From Nectonema munidae (lineage: Eukaryota; Nematomorpha; Nectonematoida; Nectonematidae), in contig JAUIRK010000069.1 in NCBI GenBank assembly GCA_030549495.1, forward strand, positions 1-64,000: a DNA stretch of 64,000 nt, written 5' to 3'. This document shows positions 1 through 10,789 of this stretch, piece by piece (position 1 is the first letter of the stretch; every line of letters starts with the position of its first letter). Made by a program: the position numbers and the translations under genes. The notes beneath the pieces were generated by a model, which saw only the letters and a program-made list of their open reading frames with translations, was not told the DNA's origin and did not search any database.

Positions 1-155
1 TATCTCATATATATTATTTCATAAAATACAAAGGAATATTTATTTATATGATTTAGTTTTAAATAAAAAAAATTAAAAAAAAAAATTTTTTTTTTTGTTT
101 TTTTTAAATTTGGACATTTTTTCAGATATTTTTATACAAAATTTCTTCAATAATT
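1..155 (+). promoter_or_regulatory. Upstream flank of the U2 snRNA gene
   Basis: This AT-rich stretch lies directly before the U2 start at 156. By family rule it should carry the proximal sequence element of a Pol II snRNA promoter about 50-60 bp upstream. I cannot point to one with certainty. The region about 95-130 is the only part that is not simple A/T runs. Confidence 0.3.
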
Positions 156-203
156 ATCGCTTCTCGGCCTATCGGCTAAGATCAAAAGTGTAGTATCTGT
201 TCT
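156..203 (+). ncRNA. U2: U2 snRNA gene, 5' part (split by retrotransposons)
   Basis: The first 48 nt of U2 snRNA are recognisable. They start ATCGCTTCTCGGCC, continue GGCTAAGATCA, and include the branch-point-recognition sequence GTAGTA at 190-195 and the block ATCTGTTCT at 195-203. Compared with the usual sequence, the stem I loop reads CCTATCGG instead of CCTTTTGG, and there are two extra A's before GTGTAG (one extra relative to Drosophila). The gene is cut just after TCTGTTCT and resumes at 9238. The two parts sum to 186 nt, the normal U2 length. As it stands the gene cannot give a normal transcript. Confidence 0.93.
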
Positions 204-299
204 CTTTTTTGATTTCTTTCCGTCTTTAACCCTTTCTAACTACTTTATCAATTTACATTCTCTCCAACAAACCCTTCTGCAAATTTATTCCGTATTCCA

Positions 300-600
300 C
301 AAATTCTTCTTCAGCAAAGTCGCCTCTTCTTCCGATTCTTCGGCAAACTCACTCGTCTTTCCTTCTTCTCGCATCTCTTTCTTCGGCAAACTCGCCTCTC
401 CTTCTTCCGATTCTTCGGCAAACTCGCCTCGTCTTCGGTAGATTCGCCTCTCCTTCTTCCGATTCTTCGGCAAACTCGCCTCGTCTTCGGTAGATTCGCC
501 TCTCCTTCTTCCGATTCTTCGGTAGATTCGTCTCTCCTTCTTCCGATTCTTCGGTAGATTCGTCTCTCCTTCTTCCGATTCTTCGGTAGACTCGCTTCTC
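300..600 (+). repeat. Pyrimidine-rich minisatellite in Utopia copy 1 5' region
   Basis: Tandem units of about 30 bp (typical core TCTCCTTCTTCCGATTCTTC followed by GGTAGATTCG or GGCAAACTCG) repeat imperfectly about eight times. The reverse strand is open as Arg/Glu-rich shadow frames. These come from the repeat and are not genes. The array may be an RNA-structure or promoter element of the retrotransposon 5' UTR. Confidence 0.85.
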
Positions 601-883
601 CTTATATGGTAATCTCATCCTCCTTTTGGCAAACCTGAGCCTCCTTCTCTTCGTCAAATCTTTTCTCCTTTGGTAGCGAAGTTCTTTTTATTTACATTAC
701 TTTAATTGCGTATAAATTATTTTTCATTACATGGTACGGTTAGGTTAGTCTGTGCGTTCCCTTTAAATTTTATTTTATTCACTCTTACTTTTATTCCTCC
801 TTGTTGTCCCATATTCCCTATATTTTAATGTAAGGTACATAGCTTGATTCGAGTGTAATTTTTCATAGGTAGTCATCCCCGCG

Positions 884-3800
884 ATGACTAGAATTATCAA
901 ATTAGGTGTCCCGCTCCCATCTTCGTTTAGTTGTGAGTTTAGTCAATGTGGGTCCTGTATTTATCAGACACACAATGATCTTAAAAAGCATTACCAAAAG
1001 TACCATGGCCTAGTCTCCTTCTCTTTTCAGTGTAGCAACTGCGACTATGCGAATGCTTCCTTGAAAGATACCAAAAAGCACTTCTTACGGGTACATCCTA
1101 ACACATCTCAGGTGACCCACCCTACAAGGCTCAGAGTCAACTGTGGTTTCTGCTCAAAGAGCTACTCCACCTACAAGGGATTGAAGTACCACTACAAGTC
1201 ACGGCATTCCGACCAGAATGGACAGATCGGATATGCGTTCAGCTCAGCACCGAATTCCAATGTGCTCTTCTCAAACCACACTAGTGATAACTCGCTTTCT
1301 CCGTCCCATACGGCCACGTACACTTCGGAAGCATCACAGGACTCAACATCATCAGCACCCCTAGTGATTGTTGAGGAATTACCCCAGCAGACAGAGACAA
1401 TACCCATTGCTCTCGAGGAACCAGCTCAAGTTAGGGTCATGGAGGATGACATGCAAGGTGAAGAGCCAACTTCTAATAGGCAGAGCATTTCCAACCCGCT
1501 CTCGATAATGTACCCATTGAGTGCACCCATTGACTGCGCTCTCTGCAGATCCTCCTTTTTTAGCAGGGACACTTTTCTCAATCACATAGGGAGAGTGCAT
1601 CCTGAATCAACGCCGATTTACACATGCTCAGCATGCAACATAGAGACCACATGTCTTCAGGGAATGAGTTCGCATTTTAGGTTCCATAGGGCAAACGAGG
1701 CTTCTCCTCCGTTGCCAAACATAGAGCTCACCCAGAACCCAGAAAATAATCCCATTCCGATTAATTGGAAGAGCGAGTTCGATAGGACCTCTACTAGTGA
1801 GGAATTAGAGCACACATATAGGGCATTCGCGAAAGCAATTAAAGACATCAAAGCTGGATCCACCAGAGCTCAAGTAAATAGGAACAGAACAGTGAGGATT
1901 CCGAGCAAAGCACAAACTCAGAAGTTCTATAATAAGAACAAGAAAGCTTGCATGAGAGGCATCTTTGGTGAAACCAAGAACTACTCAGGGAATAGGGACA
2001 CACTTCGCGATTTCTTCAGGAACATGTTCTCCGAACCAGCTAGGGAGATACATCCAGACTTCGAAACACTCTTGGAGCTGCTGCCATCAGGGAGCGATGA
2101 TCTGTCAGACACTCCTATCACAGTTGATGAAGTGAATGATAAGCTAAAGAAATGTCGCGACTCTGCTCCAGGTAGAGACGGCATTCTATACTCAGACCTA
2201 AGAAAAGCCGATCCTCAAGGTGACTCTCTCTGCAGTCTCTTCAACAAAATTCTAGAATTCAAGTATATTCCTTCTGACTGGAGAATAGCTAGACTCATCC
2301 CAATCTACAAAGGTAGAGGGGAAGATAATGATTGCAGCAACTTCCGTCCTATTTCTCTTTCCTGCACCTTGAGCAGACTTTTCGGAGGCATTCTCAAGAA
2401 TAAGACTGCAGCATATCTCGAGTCAATAGACACAATCTCTCCTAACCAGAAAGGGTACACTCCATACGAAGGGTGTCAAGAGCATAATTTCATTCTCAAT
2501 GCAATTATCTCATCAGCAAAACAGGAAAAGCTACCGTTGAGTGTGGCGTGGCTTGACATAAAGTCCGCCTTCGACTCCATCAACCATAGGATACTTTTTG
2601 ATGTGATGTCGCGTTTAGGGATAGCAGGGAGCACCATCGAAGTGATCCAAAGCCTATACTCAGGAGGCAAGGCGATCATAGATGACGAAGAAATCTCACA
2701 GTTGAAGGGGGTCAGGCAAGGGTGTCCCCTCTCCGGGCTTCTTTTCAATTGTGTAATGGAGATGGTTATTCGGAACGCCATGACCAATTCGAAGACAGGG
2801 ATAGGCTACAAAGCCTATAATAGGGATTTCAAAGTTCTTGCATTTGCCGATGACCTGGTGATTCTAGGCAGTTCCCCCGAGGACTTGCAGAAAACATTAG
2901 ACATAGCGAATCATTCGGTAAAAGTGCTAGGACTAGAGTTTTCCCCAAGGAAGTGCAGAACCCTGCATATAAATAGGAAAGAAACCTCTTCGAATATGCT
3001 ATCGGAATGTTTCATAGATGGAGAACTGATTACCCCCATATCAGATAGTTCCTACTACAAATACCTAGGGATACCGCATAACCTCTTCTTCAAAGCGGAC
3101 ACAGCGAGCGAACTAGTCTCTTCTGCCAAATCCAAGCTGGAGCGTATAAAGTCATCTGAATTGGCACCCTGGCAAAAACTTGACGCCATCAGGACATTCA
3201 TAATGCCACTCTTCCAGTACCTATTCAGGTCGGCGCTGGTTCCGAAGGGCACTATAGCCACATTCAGATCCGCTCTCCTCAAAACACTAAGAGCCGTGAC
3301 GCATGTAAATCATACTGCCTCCTCCCACTTCTACTTCTCATCGATCCGGGATGGAGGGCTAGGGTTCAGTGACCCATGTGACGACGTGGATATCTTCGCT
3401 ATCGTCCAAGGATATAAAATGCTAACGTCACCCGATGACAATGTCTCGGTCTTAGCCCAAGCTTTCTTAGCAGAGTCCGCCTCAGCCAGGATTGGACATG
3501 AACCAGACGTAGGGACCCTCTGCAACTTTTTGAGTGGTGACACCCAGCAGGAGCTGTTTGAGGTCCGTTTCTCCAACCAGGTGTCGGATCTGTGGAGTAG
3601 AGTGCGACACGCCTCCAAGAGACTTACCGTTAGATGGCGAGCGACCGGGGGAGCTTATAGAACCCTTCCATGAAAGCGTTCCCGAGGTCAATCGTCGATC
3701 TATTGTGCGAGTCTTGAGGAGCGTTAGCTCCCTAGTACACAAGGATAAATTTACCGAGCTGCATCTACAGGCACAGACTGCGAAGGCAATACAAGCCGAG

Positions 3801-4451
3801 AATAGGACGCCGAAGAATTTTCTGTTTTCAGGGCTGAACTTCGGATTCAAGGACTTCAAGTTCTTCTTCAGGGCCTACCTGAACATGCTACCAACAAGAA
3901 CTTTCCAGAGCACTCGAGCAGTGGTGCAATCTTGCAGAAGATGTGGATTCCACAGGGAATCACAAGCCCACATCTTCAATCATTGCAAAAGTGTGATGGA
4001 ATCGATCAAGCAGAGGCATAATGACATTCAGAACAGGCTAGTAAAATCGGTCAAGGGAGCCCAGATATTCATAGATCAATCCCCACCGGATTACACTGGC
4101 TCCCTGAGACCCGACCTCTACGTGATAAAGGATAGGAAGATCACAATTGTTGATATAGTTTCCCCTTATGAGAATGGAGCGGATTCCCTTGAGGTAGCGG
4201 CTGAGAGAAAAAGGGTCAAGTATGCCCCCATGATAGAGGAATTGCGGTCGCATGGCAAAAGCGTATCTTTTATGCCTTTTGTCATCGGCTCCCTCGGTAC
4301 TTGGTGGGGTGGAAATGAGCTAACTATGAGCAAACTAGGGATTTCAGTGCGTTATAGAGCTCTCTTTAGGAAGCTAGTCTGCTCAGATACCATAAGGAAT
4401 AGCAGATTAGTCTGGAAATCGTTCTTGTCAGGAGCGACGCATAGGTCATAG
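884..4451 (+). pseudogene. Utopia polyprotein, copy 1 (one frameshift)
   Basis: The first 929 codons (884-3673) run from ATG. They hold five C2H2 fingers (residues about 22-41, 50-71, 87-108, 218-239, 248-268), then a reverse transcriptase at about 430-720 with AWLDIKSAFDS, GVRQGCPLSG and the catalytic FADD at 654-657. The frame then shifts at a run of five G's (3647-3651), where copy 2 has four. The rest continues in another frame to 4451 and encodes the CCHC knuckle (CRRCGFHRESQAHIFNHC) and the endonuclease motif RPDLYVIKD...TIVDI. The N-terminus is intact here, unlike in copy 2. The product would bind and nick the U2 gene and reverse-transcribe its own RNA. This copy should lack the endonuclease unless the indel is a sequencing error. 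Confidence 0.92.
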
Positions 4452-4709
4452 GGAACACATTGGGCAGGGCAAACATACAGGACATAGGAAAACCCCAATA
4501 GATAATAGGAAACAAAGGTTTGTTGCTTTTAGTGACAAGCACTGGAGTCATCTCGCGAAGTACCGGTCGTATATACCACGATTTTATAAATATATATTTA
4601 CACTTCACACTTCTTTGTTCCATATTTATGTACACTATGCTGATAGCCCTTTTTTTACACTCCGAACCGTACCTTATATTGTATCTGCTGCGTTTTTTTT
4701 TATTAATAA

Positions 4710-4718
4710 ATCTGTTCT
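4710..4718 (+). repeat. Target-site duplication between the two Utopia copies
   Basis: ATCTGTTCT is the same U2 block that precedes copy 1 (195-203) and follows copy 2 (9229-9237). Its presence between the copies shows either two successive insertions into the same site or an unequal exchange between U2 repeats that each carried one element. Confidence 0.9.
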
Positions 4719-4809
4719 CTTTTTTGATTTCTTTCCGTCTTTAACCCTTTCTAACTACTTTATCAATTTACATTCTCTCCAACAAACCCTTCTGCAAATT
4801 TATTCCGTA

Positions 4810-5115
4810 TTCCACAAATTCTTCTTCAGCAAAGTCGCCTCTTCTTCCGATTCTTCGGCAAACTCACTCGTCTTTCCTTCTTCTCGCATCTCTTTCTTCG
4901 GCAAACTCGCCTCTCCTTCTTCCGATTCTTCGGCAAACTCGCCTCGTCTTCGGTAGATTCGCCTCTCCTTCTTCCGATTCTTCGGCAAACTCGCCTCGTC
5001 TTCGGTAGATTCGCCTCTCCTTCTTCCGATTCTTCGGTAGATTCGTCTCTCCTTCTTCCGATTCTTCGGTAGATTCGTCTCTCCTTCTTCCGATTCTTCG
5101 GTAGACTCGCTTCTC
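4810..5115 (+). repeat. Pyrimidine-rich minisatellite in Utopia copy 2 5' region
   Basis: This is the same 30-bp-unit array as in copy 1, with the same number and order of units as far as I can see. Retention of an identical array argues that the two elements share a very recent common source. Confidence 0.85.
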
Positions 5116-5403
5116 CTTATATGGTAATCTCATCCTCCTTTTGGCAAACCTGAGCCTCCTTCTCTTCGTCAAATCTTTTCTCCTTTGGTAGCGAAGTTCT
5201 TTTTATTTACATTACTTTAATTGCGTATAAATTATTTTTCATTACATGGTACGGTTAGGTTAGTCTGTGCGTTCCCTTTAAATTTTATTTTATTTTATTC
5301 ACTCTTACTTTTATTCCTCCTTGTTGTCCCATATTCCCTATATTTTAATGTAAGGTACATAGCTTGATTCGAGTGTAATTTTTCATAGGTAGTCATCCCC
5401 GCG

Positions 5404-8400
5404 ATGACTAGAATTATCAAATTAGGTGTCCCGCTCCCATCTTCGTTTAGTTGTGAGTTTAGTCAATGTGGGTCCTGTATTTATCAGACACACAATGATC
5501 TTAAAAAGCATTACCAAAAGTACCATGGCCTAGTCTCCTTCTCTTTTCAGTGTAGCAACTGCGACTATGCGAATGCTTCCTTGAAAGATACCAAAAGCAC
5601 TTCTTACGGGTACATCCTAACACATCTCAGGTGACCCACCCTACAAGGCTCAGAGTCAACTGTGGTTTCTGCTCAAAGAGCTACTCCACCTACAAGGGAT
5701 TGAAGTACCACTACAAGTCACGGCATTCCGACCAGAATGGACAGATCGGATATGCGTTCAGCTCAGCACCGAATTCCAATGTGCTCTTCTCAAACCACAC
5801 TAGTGATAACTCGCTTTCTCCGTCCCATACGGCCACGTACACTTCGGAAGCATCACAGGACTCAACATCATCAGCACCCCTAGTGATTGTTGAGGAATTA
5901 CCCCAGCAGACAGAGACAATACCCATTGCTCTCGAGGAACCAGCTCAAGTTAGGGTCATGGAGGATGACATGCAAGGTGAAGAGCCAACTTCTAATAGGC
6001 AGAGCATTTCCAACCCGCTCTCGATAATGTACCCATTGAGTGCACCCATTGACTGCGCTCTCTGCAGATCCTCCTTTTTTAGCAGGGACACTTTTCTCAA
6101 TCACATAGGGAGAGTGCATCCTGAATCAACGCCGATTTACACGTGCTCAGCATGCAACATAGAGACCACATGTCTTCAGGGAATGAGTTCGCATTTTAGG
6201 TTCCATAGGGCAAACGAGGCTTCTCCTCCGTTGCCAAACATAGAGCTCACCCAGAACCCAGAAAATAATCCCATTCCGATTAATTGGAAGAGCGAGTTCG
6301 ATAGGACCTCTACTAGTGAGGAATTAGAGCACACATATAGGGCATTCGCGAAAGCAATTAAAGACATCAAAGCTGGATCCACCAGAGCTCAAGTAAATAG
6401 GAACAGAACAGTGAGGATTCCGAGCAAAGCACAAACTCAGAAGTTCTATAATAAGAACAAGAAAGCTTGCATGAGAGGCATCTTTGGTGAAACCAAGAAC
6501 TACTCAGGGAATAGGGACACACTTCGCGATTTCTTCAGGAACATGTTCTCCGAACCAGCTAGGGAGATACATCCAGACTTCGAAACACTCTTGGAGCTGC
6601 TGCCATCAGGGAGCGATGATCTGTCAGACACTCCTATCACAGTTGATGAAGTGAATGATAAGCTAAAGAAATGTCGCGACTCTGCTCCAGGTAGAGACGG
6701 CATTCTATACTCAGACCTAAGAAAAGCCGATCCTCAAGGTGACTCTCTCTGCAGTCTCTTCAACAAAATTCTAGAATTCAAGTATATTCCTTCTGACTGG
6801 AGAATAGCTAGACTCATCCCAATCTACAAAGGTAGAGGGGAAGATAATGATTGCAGCAACTTCCGTCCTATTTCTCTTTCCTGCACCTTGAGCAGACTTT
6901 TCGGAGGCATTCTCAAGAATAAGACTGCAGCATATCTCGAGTCAATAGACACAATCTCTCCTAACCAGAAAGGGTACACTCCATACGAAGGGTGTCAAGA
7001 GCATAATTTCATTCTCAATGCAATTATCTCATCAGCAAAACAGGAAAAGCTACCGTTGAGTGTGGCGTGGCTTGACATAAAGTCCGCCTTCGACTCCATC
7101 AACCATAGGATACTTTTTGATGTGATGTCGCGTTTAGGGATAGCAGGGAGCACCATCGAAGTGATCCAAAGCCTATACTCAGGAGGCAAGGCGATCATAG
7201 ATGACGAAGAAATCTCACAGTTGAAGGGGGTCAGGCAAGGGTGTCCCCTCTCCGGGCTTCTTTTCAATTGTGTAATGGAGATGGTTATTCGGAACGCCAT
7301 GACCAATTCGAAGACAGGGATAGGCTACAAAGCCTATAATAGGGATTTCAAAGTTCTTGCATTTGCCGATGACCTGGTGATTCTAGGCAGTTCCCCCGAG
7401 GACTTGCAGAAAACATTAGACATAGCGAATCATTCGGTAAAAGTGCTAGGACTAGAGTTTTCCCCAAGGAAGTGCAGAACCCTGCATATAAATAGGAAAG
7501 AAACCTCTTCGAATATGCTATCGGAATGTTTCATAGATGGAGAACTGATTACCCCCATATCAGATAGTTCCTACTACAAATACCTAGGGATACCGCATAA
7601 CCTCTTCTTCAAAGCGGACACAGCGAGCGAACTAGTCTCTTCTGCCAAATCCAAGCTGGAGCGTATAAAGTCATCTGAATTGGCACCCTGGCAAAAACTT
7701 GACGCCATCAGGACATTCATAATGCCACTCTTCCAGTACCTATTCAGGTCGGCGCTGGTTCCGAAGGGCACTATAGCCACATTCAGATCCGCTCTCCTCG
7801 AAACACTAAGAGCCGTGACGCATGTAAATCATACTGCCTCCTCCCACTTCTACTTCTCATCGATCCGGGATGGAGGGCTAGGGTTCAGTGACCCATGTGA
7901 CGACGTGGATATCTTCGCTATCGTCCAAGGATATAAAATGCTAACGTCACCCGATGACAATGTCTCGGTCTTAGCCCAAGCTTTCTTAGCAGAGTCCGCC
8001 TCAGCCAGGATTGGACATGAACCAGACGTAGGGACCCTCTGCAACTTTTTGAGTGGTGACACCCAGCAGGAGCTGTTTGAGGTCCGTTTCTCCAACCAGG
8101 TGTCGGATCTGTGGAGTAGAGTGCGACACGCCTCCAAGAGACTTACCGTTAGATGGCGAGCGACCGGGGAGCTTATAGAACCCTTCCATGAAAGCGTTCC
8201 CGAGGTCAATCGTCGATCTATTGTGCGAGTCTTGAGGAGCGTTAGCTCCCTAGTACACAAGGATAAATTTACCGAGCTGCATCTACAGGCACAGACTGCG
8301 AAGGCAATACAAGCCGAGAATAGGACGCCGAAGAATTTTCTGTTTTCAGGGCTGAACTTCGGATTCAAGGACTTCAAGTTCTTCTTCAGGGCCTACCTGA

Positions 8401-8969
8401 ACATGCTACCAACAAGAACTTTCCAGAGCACTCGAGCAGTGGTGCAATCTTGCAGAAGATGTGGATTCCACAGGGAATCACAAGCCCACATCTTCAATCA
8501 TTGCAAAAGTGTGATGGAATCGATCAAGCAGAGGCATAATGACATTCAGAACAGGCTAGTAAAATCGGTCAAGGGAGCCCAGATATTCATAGATCAATCC
8601 CCACCGGATTACACTGGCTCCCTGAGACCCGACCTCTACGTGATAAAGGATAGGAAGATCACAATTGTTGATATAGTTTCCCCTTATGAGAATGGAGCGG
8701 ATTCCCTTGAGGTAGCGGCTGAGAGAAAAAGGGTCAAGTATGCCCCCATGATAGAGGAATTGCGGTCGCATGGCAAAAGCGTATCTTTTATGCCTTTTGT
8801 CATCGGCTCCCTCGGTACTTGGTGGGGTGGAAATGAGCTAAGTATGAGCAAACTAGGGATTTCAGTGCGTTATAGAGCTCTCTTTAGGAAGCTAGTCTGC
8901 TCAGATACCATAAGGAATAGCAGATTAGTCTGGAAATCGTTCTTGTCAGGAGCGACGCATAGGTCATAG
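5404..8969 (+). pseudogene. Utopia polyprotein, copy 2 (one frameshift near N-terminus)
   Basis: The ATG at 5404 opens the same protein, but one A is missing from the run at 5593-5596 (copy 1 has five A's at 1073-1077). This breaks the frame inside the second C2H2 finger. From 5631 a 1112-codon frame runs without interruption to 8969. It covers fingers 3-5, the reverse transcriptase with FADD, the CCHC knuckle (from residue about 941) and the PD-D endonuclease (P1000-D1001, D1014). Counting from the normal start, the family protein here is about 1188 residues. Apart from the N-terminal fingers the machinery looks complete, so this copy may keep RT and endonuclease activity if translated from a downstream start. 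Confidence 0.93.
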
Positions 8970-9237
8970 GGAACACATTGGGCAGGGCAAACATACAGGA
9001 CATAGGAAAACCCCAATAGATAATAGGAAACAAAGGTTTGTTGCTTTTAGTGACAAGCACTGGAGTCATCTCGCGAAGTACCGGTCGTATATACCACGAT
9101 TTTAAATATATATTTACACTTCACACTTCTTTGTTCCATATTTATGTACACTATGCTGATAGCCCTTTTTTTACACTCCGAACCGTACCTTATATTGTAT
9201 CTGCTGCGTTTTTTTTTTTTATTAATAAATCTGTTCT

Positions 9238-9375
9238 CATCAGCTTAATATCTGATGCGCTCTGCATTGCGGAGCCAGTATATTAAACTTATTTTTGAGA
9301 GGGGATGCACGAATTAGGCTTGCCTGTTCTGCATCGAGGTCGTGATGGTATTGCACTACCTCCGTCTTCGGCCAC
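9238..9375 (+). ncRNA. U2: U2 snRNA gene, 3' part
   Basis: The sequence resumes exactly where the 5' part stopped. CATCAGCTTAATATCTGATG forms stem IIa, the Sm site ATTTTTG lies at 9291-9297, and stem-loop IV contains GGTATTGCACTACC, with the end near CTTCGGCCAC. The stem IIa pairing CATCAG/CTGATG is kept. Length is 138 nt, and with the 48-nt 5' part the total is 186 nt. The 3' part looks undamaged, so the gene was probably functional before the insertions. Confidence 0.93.
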
Positions 9376-9953
9376 TTTATAATTTCAATCATCATTTAGA
9401 TTTTATCTAAATTTGTTAGATAAATTTGATATTTAATTTTTCAAACATCAAAATATCAATATCTAGATTCTTTATCTAGCTTATTTATTTTTCCTTTAAA
9501 AAGGAAAAATGAATAGGAGGTTTTTGGGGCAAAACCAAAAATTTTAGGGGGCAAAGATTAATACGGGGGGGGGCTATTATAGTTTGAATACATCCCAAGT
9601 GCTGACTGGATAGTATGTAAACTACCTTGAAATTTTTGATAGCATGTTTACGGGGTATGTAAGCAGTTAGAGATGAATGTGTAGTATACAAAAATCTACT
9701 TTCACATGCAGCTAATCTTAATTCTTTGAGATGTTATGGTCTTAATATGAGAGGCATAAATCTCCTATTTAATCCTGACTTGTTCCCCATACATATAAAT
9801 TATATGATGCAAAGAATCGGTTAATTACAATTGCACATCCTTTAGGAATATTTGACTAATGAATTTGAAATTTCTGATAGGATTGGAAAACTCTTAGGAT
9901 ACTCTTAAAAACTTAAAAGTATTTTATAATACTTATATCTATTATAATGGAAC
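9376..9953. other. AT-rich U2 downstream flank, no gene seen
   Basis: This contains imperfect palindromic A/T blocks near 9390-9430 (possible snRNA 3'-end signal, not certain) and a G-rich patch at about 9535-9575. No coding or element structure is recognised. Confidence 0.4.
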
Positions 9954-9961
9954 AAAAATAC

Positions 9962-10422
9962 CAGGGCTTCGAAGCGGGAGCCAGATTAGAAGTCCAGAGC
10001 AGCTAAAGCCGAAACGTTTTTTACTAGAAGTTAGAATTATAAACAAAATAGTGCGACTAAGTGTCTAGCTTCAAGTAAGTTTCAAATACCTTTTTAGCTT
10101 TTATAAATATACAATTCGATCCAAGCGAACAAGATTTTATTTGTCAATAAAAATTCATAAAAAACAATAAAATAAAAACCTTATGAAAAAAATTAAAAAC
10201 TATGATAAAATAGATAACAATCATATAAGTTATATATAAAGTTTAAAATTTATATAGATAAAAAAATACTAAAATTATAATTAATTCAAAAATCTATAGA
10301 TGAAGAAAAAAAATGTTAAAAACAGTATTTAACTTGTTTAGCAAAAATGAGGGATATGCTGGTCAAAAAATACGTTTTTTCAGAAATGGAAGCAGAAAAT
10401 TATAAGGCGGCCCGAAGCCCTG
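9962..10422. mobile_element. hAT-type MITE (CAGGGCTTCGAAGC ends)
   Basis: The left end CAGGGCTTCGAAGCGGGAGC is mirrored by the right end GGCCCGAAGCCCTG. The flanks AAAAATAC (9954-9961) and GGAAATAC (10423-10430) match at 6 of 8 positions, as expected for a hAT 8-bp target duplication. The 461-bp interior is AT-rich and non-coding. The ends resemble those of the hAT remnant at 27237-28111, so this is likely its non-autonomous relative. Confidence 0.75.
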
Positions 10423-10543
10423 GGAAATACCAGAGATAGTATCACTAAAAATATCAAACTTACGCAAAGTTTTCATCCATTCGCAACTTTGTGCATTTGT
10501 AAATATAGTGAATAAGACTTTGAGTCATAAAAAAGTGAAAAAT

Positions 10544-10789
10544 TTAAAGAGAATCACGTAAAACTTTAGCGCCATTTTTCGGACCAGGAGGAACAGACTG
10601 AATATTTCGTATATTTCTGGACAGTGTTCTTCCAAAAGAAGCTTGAGTTGGCTCCCAAGAATACACCGTTTCATCAGGAGCAGCAAAAGAACCATAATTT
10701 TCATACGAAATCGAAGATTCTGAACAACTTCCAGTTATGGATCCAGAAGAAAAAGAAAAACGATCTTCTAAGTCTGAAGGTTCACTCAT
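10544..10789 (-). CDS. Possible exon of an unrecognised gene
   Basis: This open frame of 81 codons on the minus strand starts with ATG at 10789. The composition looks like a real protein: an acidic, Ser-rich start (MSEPSDLEDRFSFSSGS) followed by a basic segment (SFGRTLSRNIRNIQSVPPGP). That is unlike the A/T-driven shadow frames elsewhere in the window. I do not recognise the family. The last six codons before the stop may be intronic read-through, and a weak GT lies after the NGAK codons. No partner exons were found. It could be a first exon, a transposon fragment or chance. Confidence 0.3.
   Translation of the reverse strand: MSEPSDLEDRFSFSSGSITGSCSESSISYENYGSFAAPDETVYSWEPTQASFGRTLSRNIRNIQSVPPGPKNGAKVLRDSL

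Larger units (their letters stand above)
204..4709 (+). mobile_element. Utopia-like U2-specific non-LTR retrotransposon, copy 1
   Basis: This full-length LINE lies in the same orientation as U2. It starts right after the U2 block ATCTGTTCT (195-203) and ends just before a second ATCTGTTCT (4710-4718), giving a 9-bp target-site duplication as expected from target-primed reverse transcription. Layout: a 5' region with a pyrimidine-rich minisatellite, one long coding region (884-4451), and a short 3' UTR ending TTATTAATAA without a poly(A) tail. A restriction-like endonuclease together with U2 targeting fits the Utopia lineage of the R2/NeSL group. It is nearly identical to copy 2, differing at roughly ten positions in 4.5 kb, so both are recent. 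Confidence 0.93.
4719..9228 (+). mobile_element. Utopia-like U2-specific non-LTR retrotransposon, copy 2
   Basis: This is a second full-length copy, head to tail with copy 1 and in the same orientation, bounded by ATCTGTTCT on both sides. Differences from copy 1 include an extra TATTT block near 5283-5297, single substitutions such as A to G near 6143, A to G near 7800 and C to G near 8842, a 2-bp difference in the 3' UTR, and the length of the terminal T run. The copies are therefore about 99.8% identical. The 3' end abuts the remainder of U2. Confidence 0.93.

Noticed and set aside
285-657. Minus-strand Arg/Glu-rich open frames, repeated at 4800-5172
   Set aside because: They are the reverse strand of the Utopia 5' minisatellite, and their composition follows from the repeat unit.
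1192-3859. Minus-strand open frames opposite the Utopia coding region (also in copy 2)
   Set aside because: They are shadows of the real plus-strand protein with no family signature.
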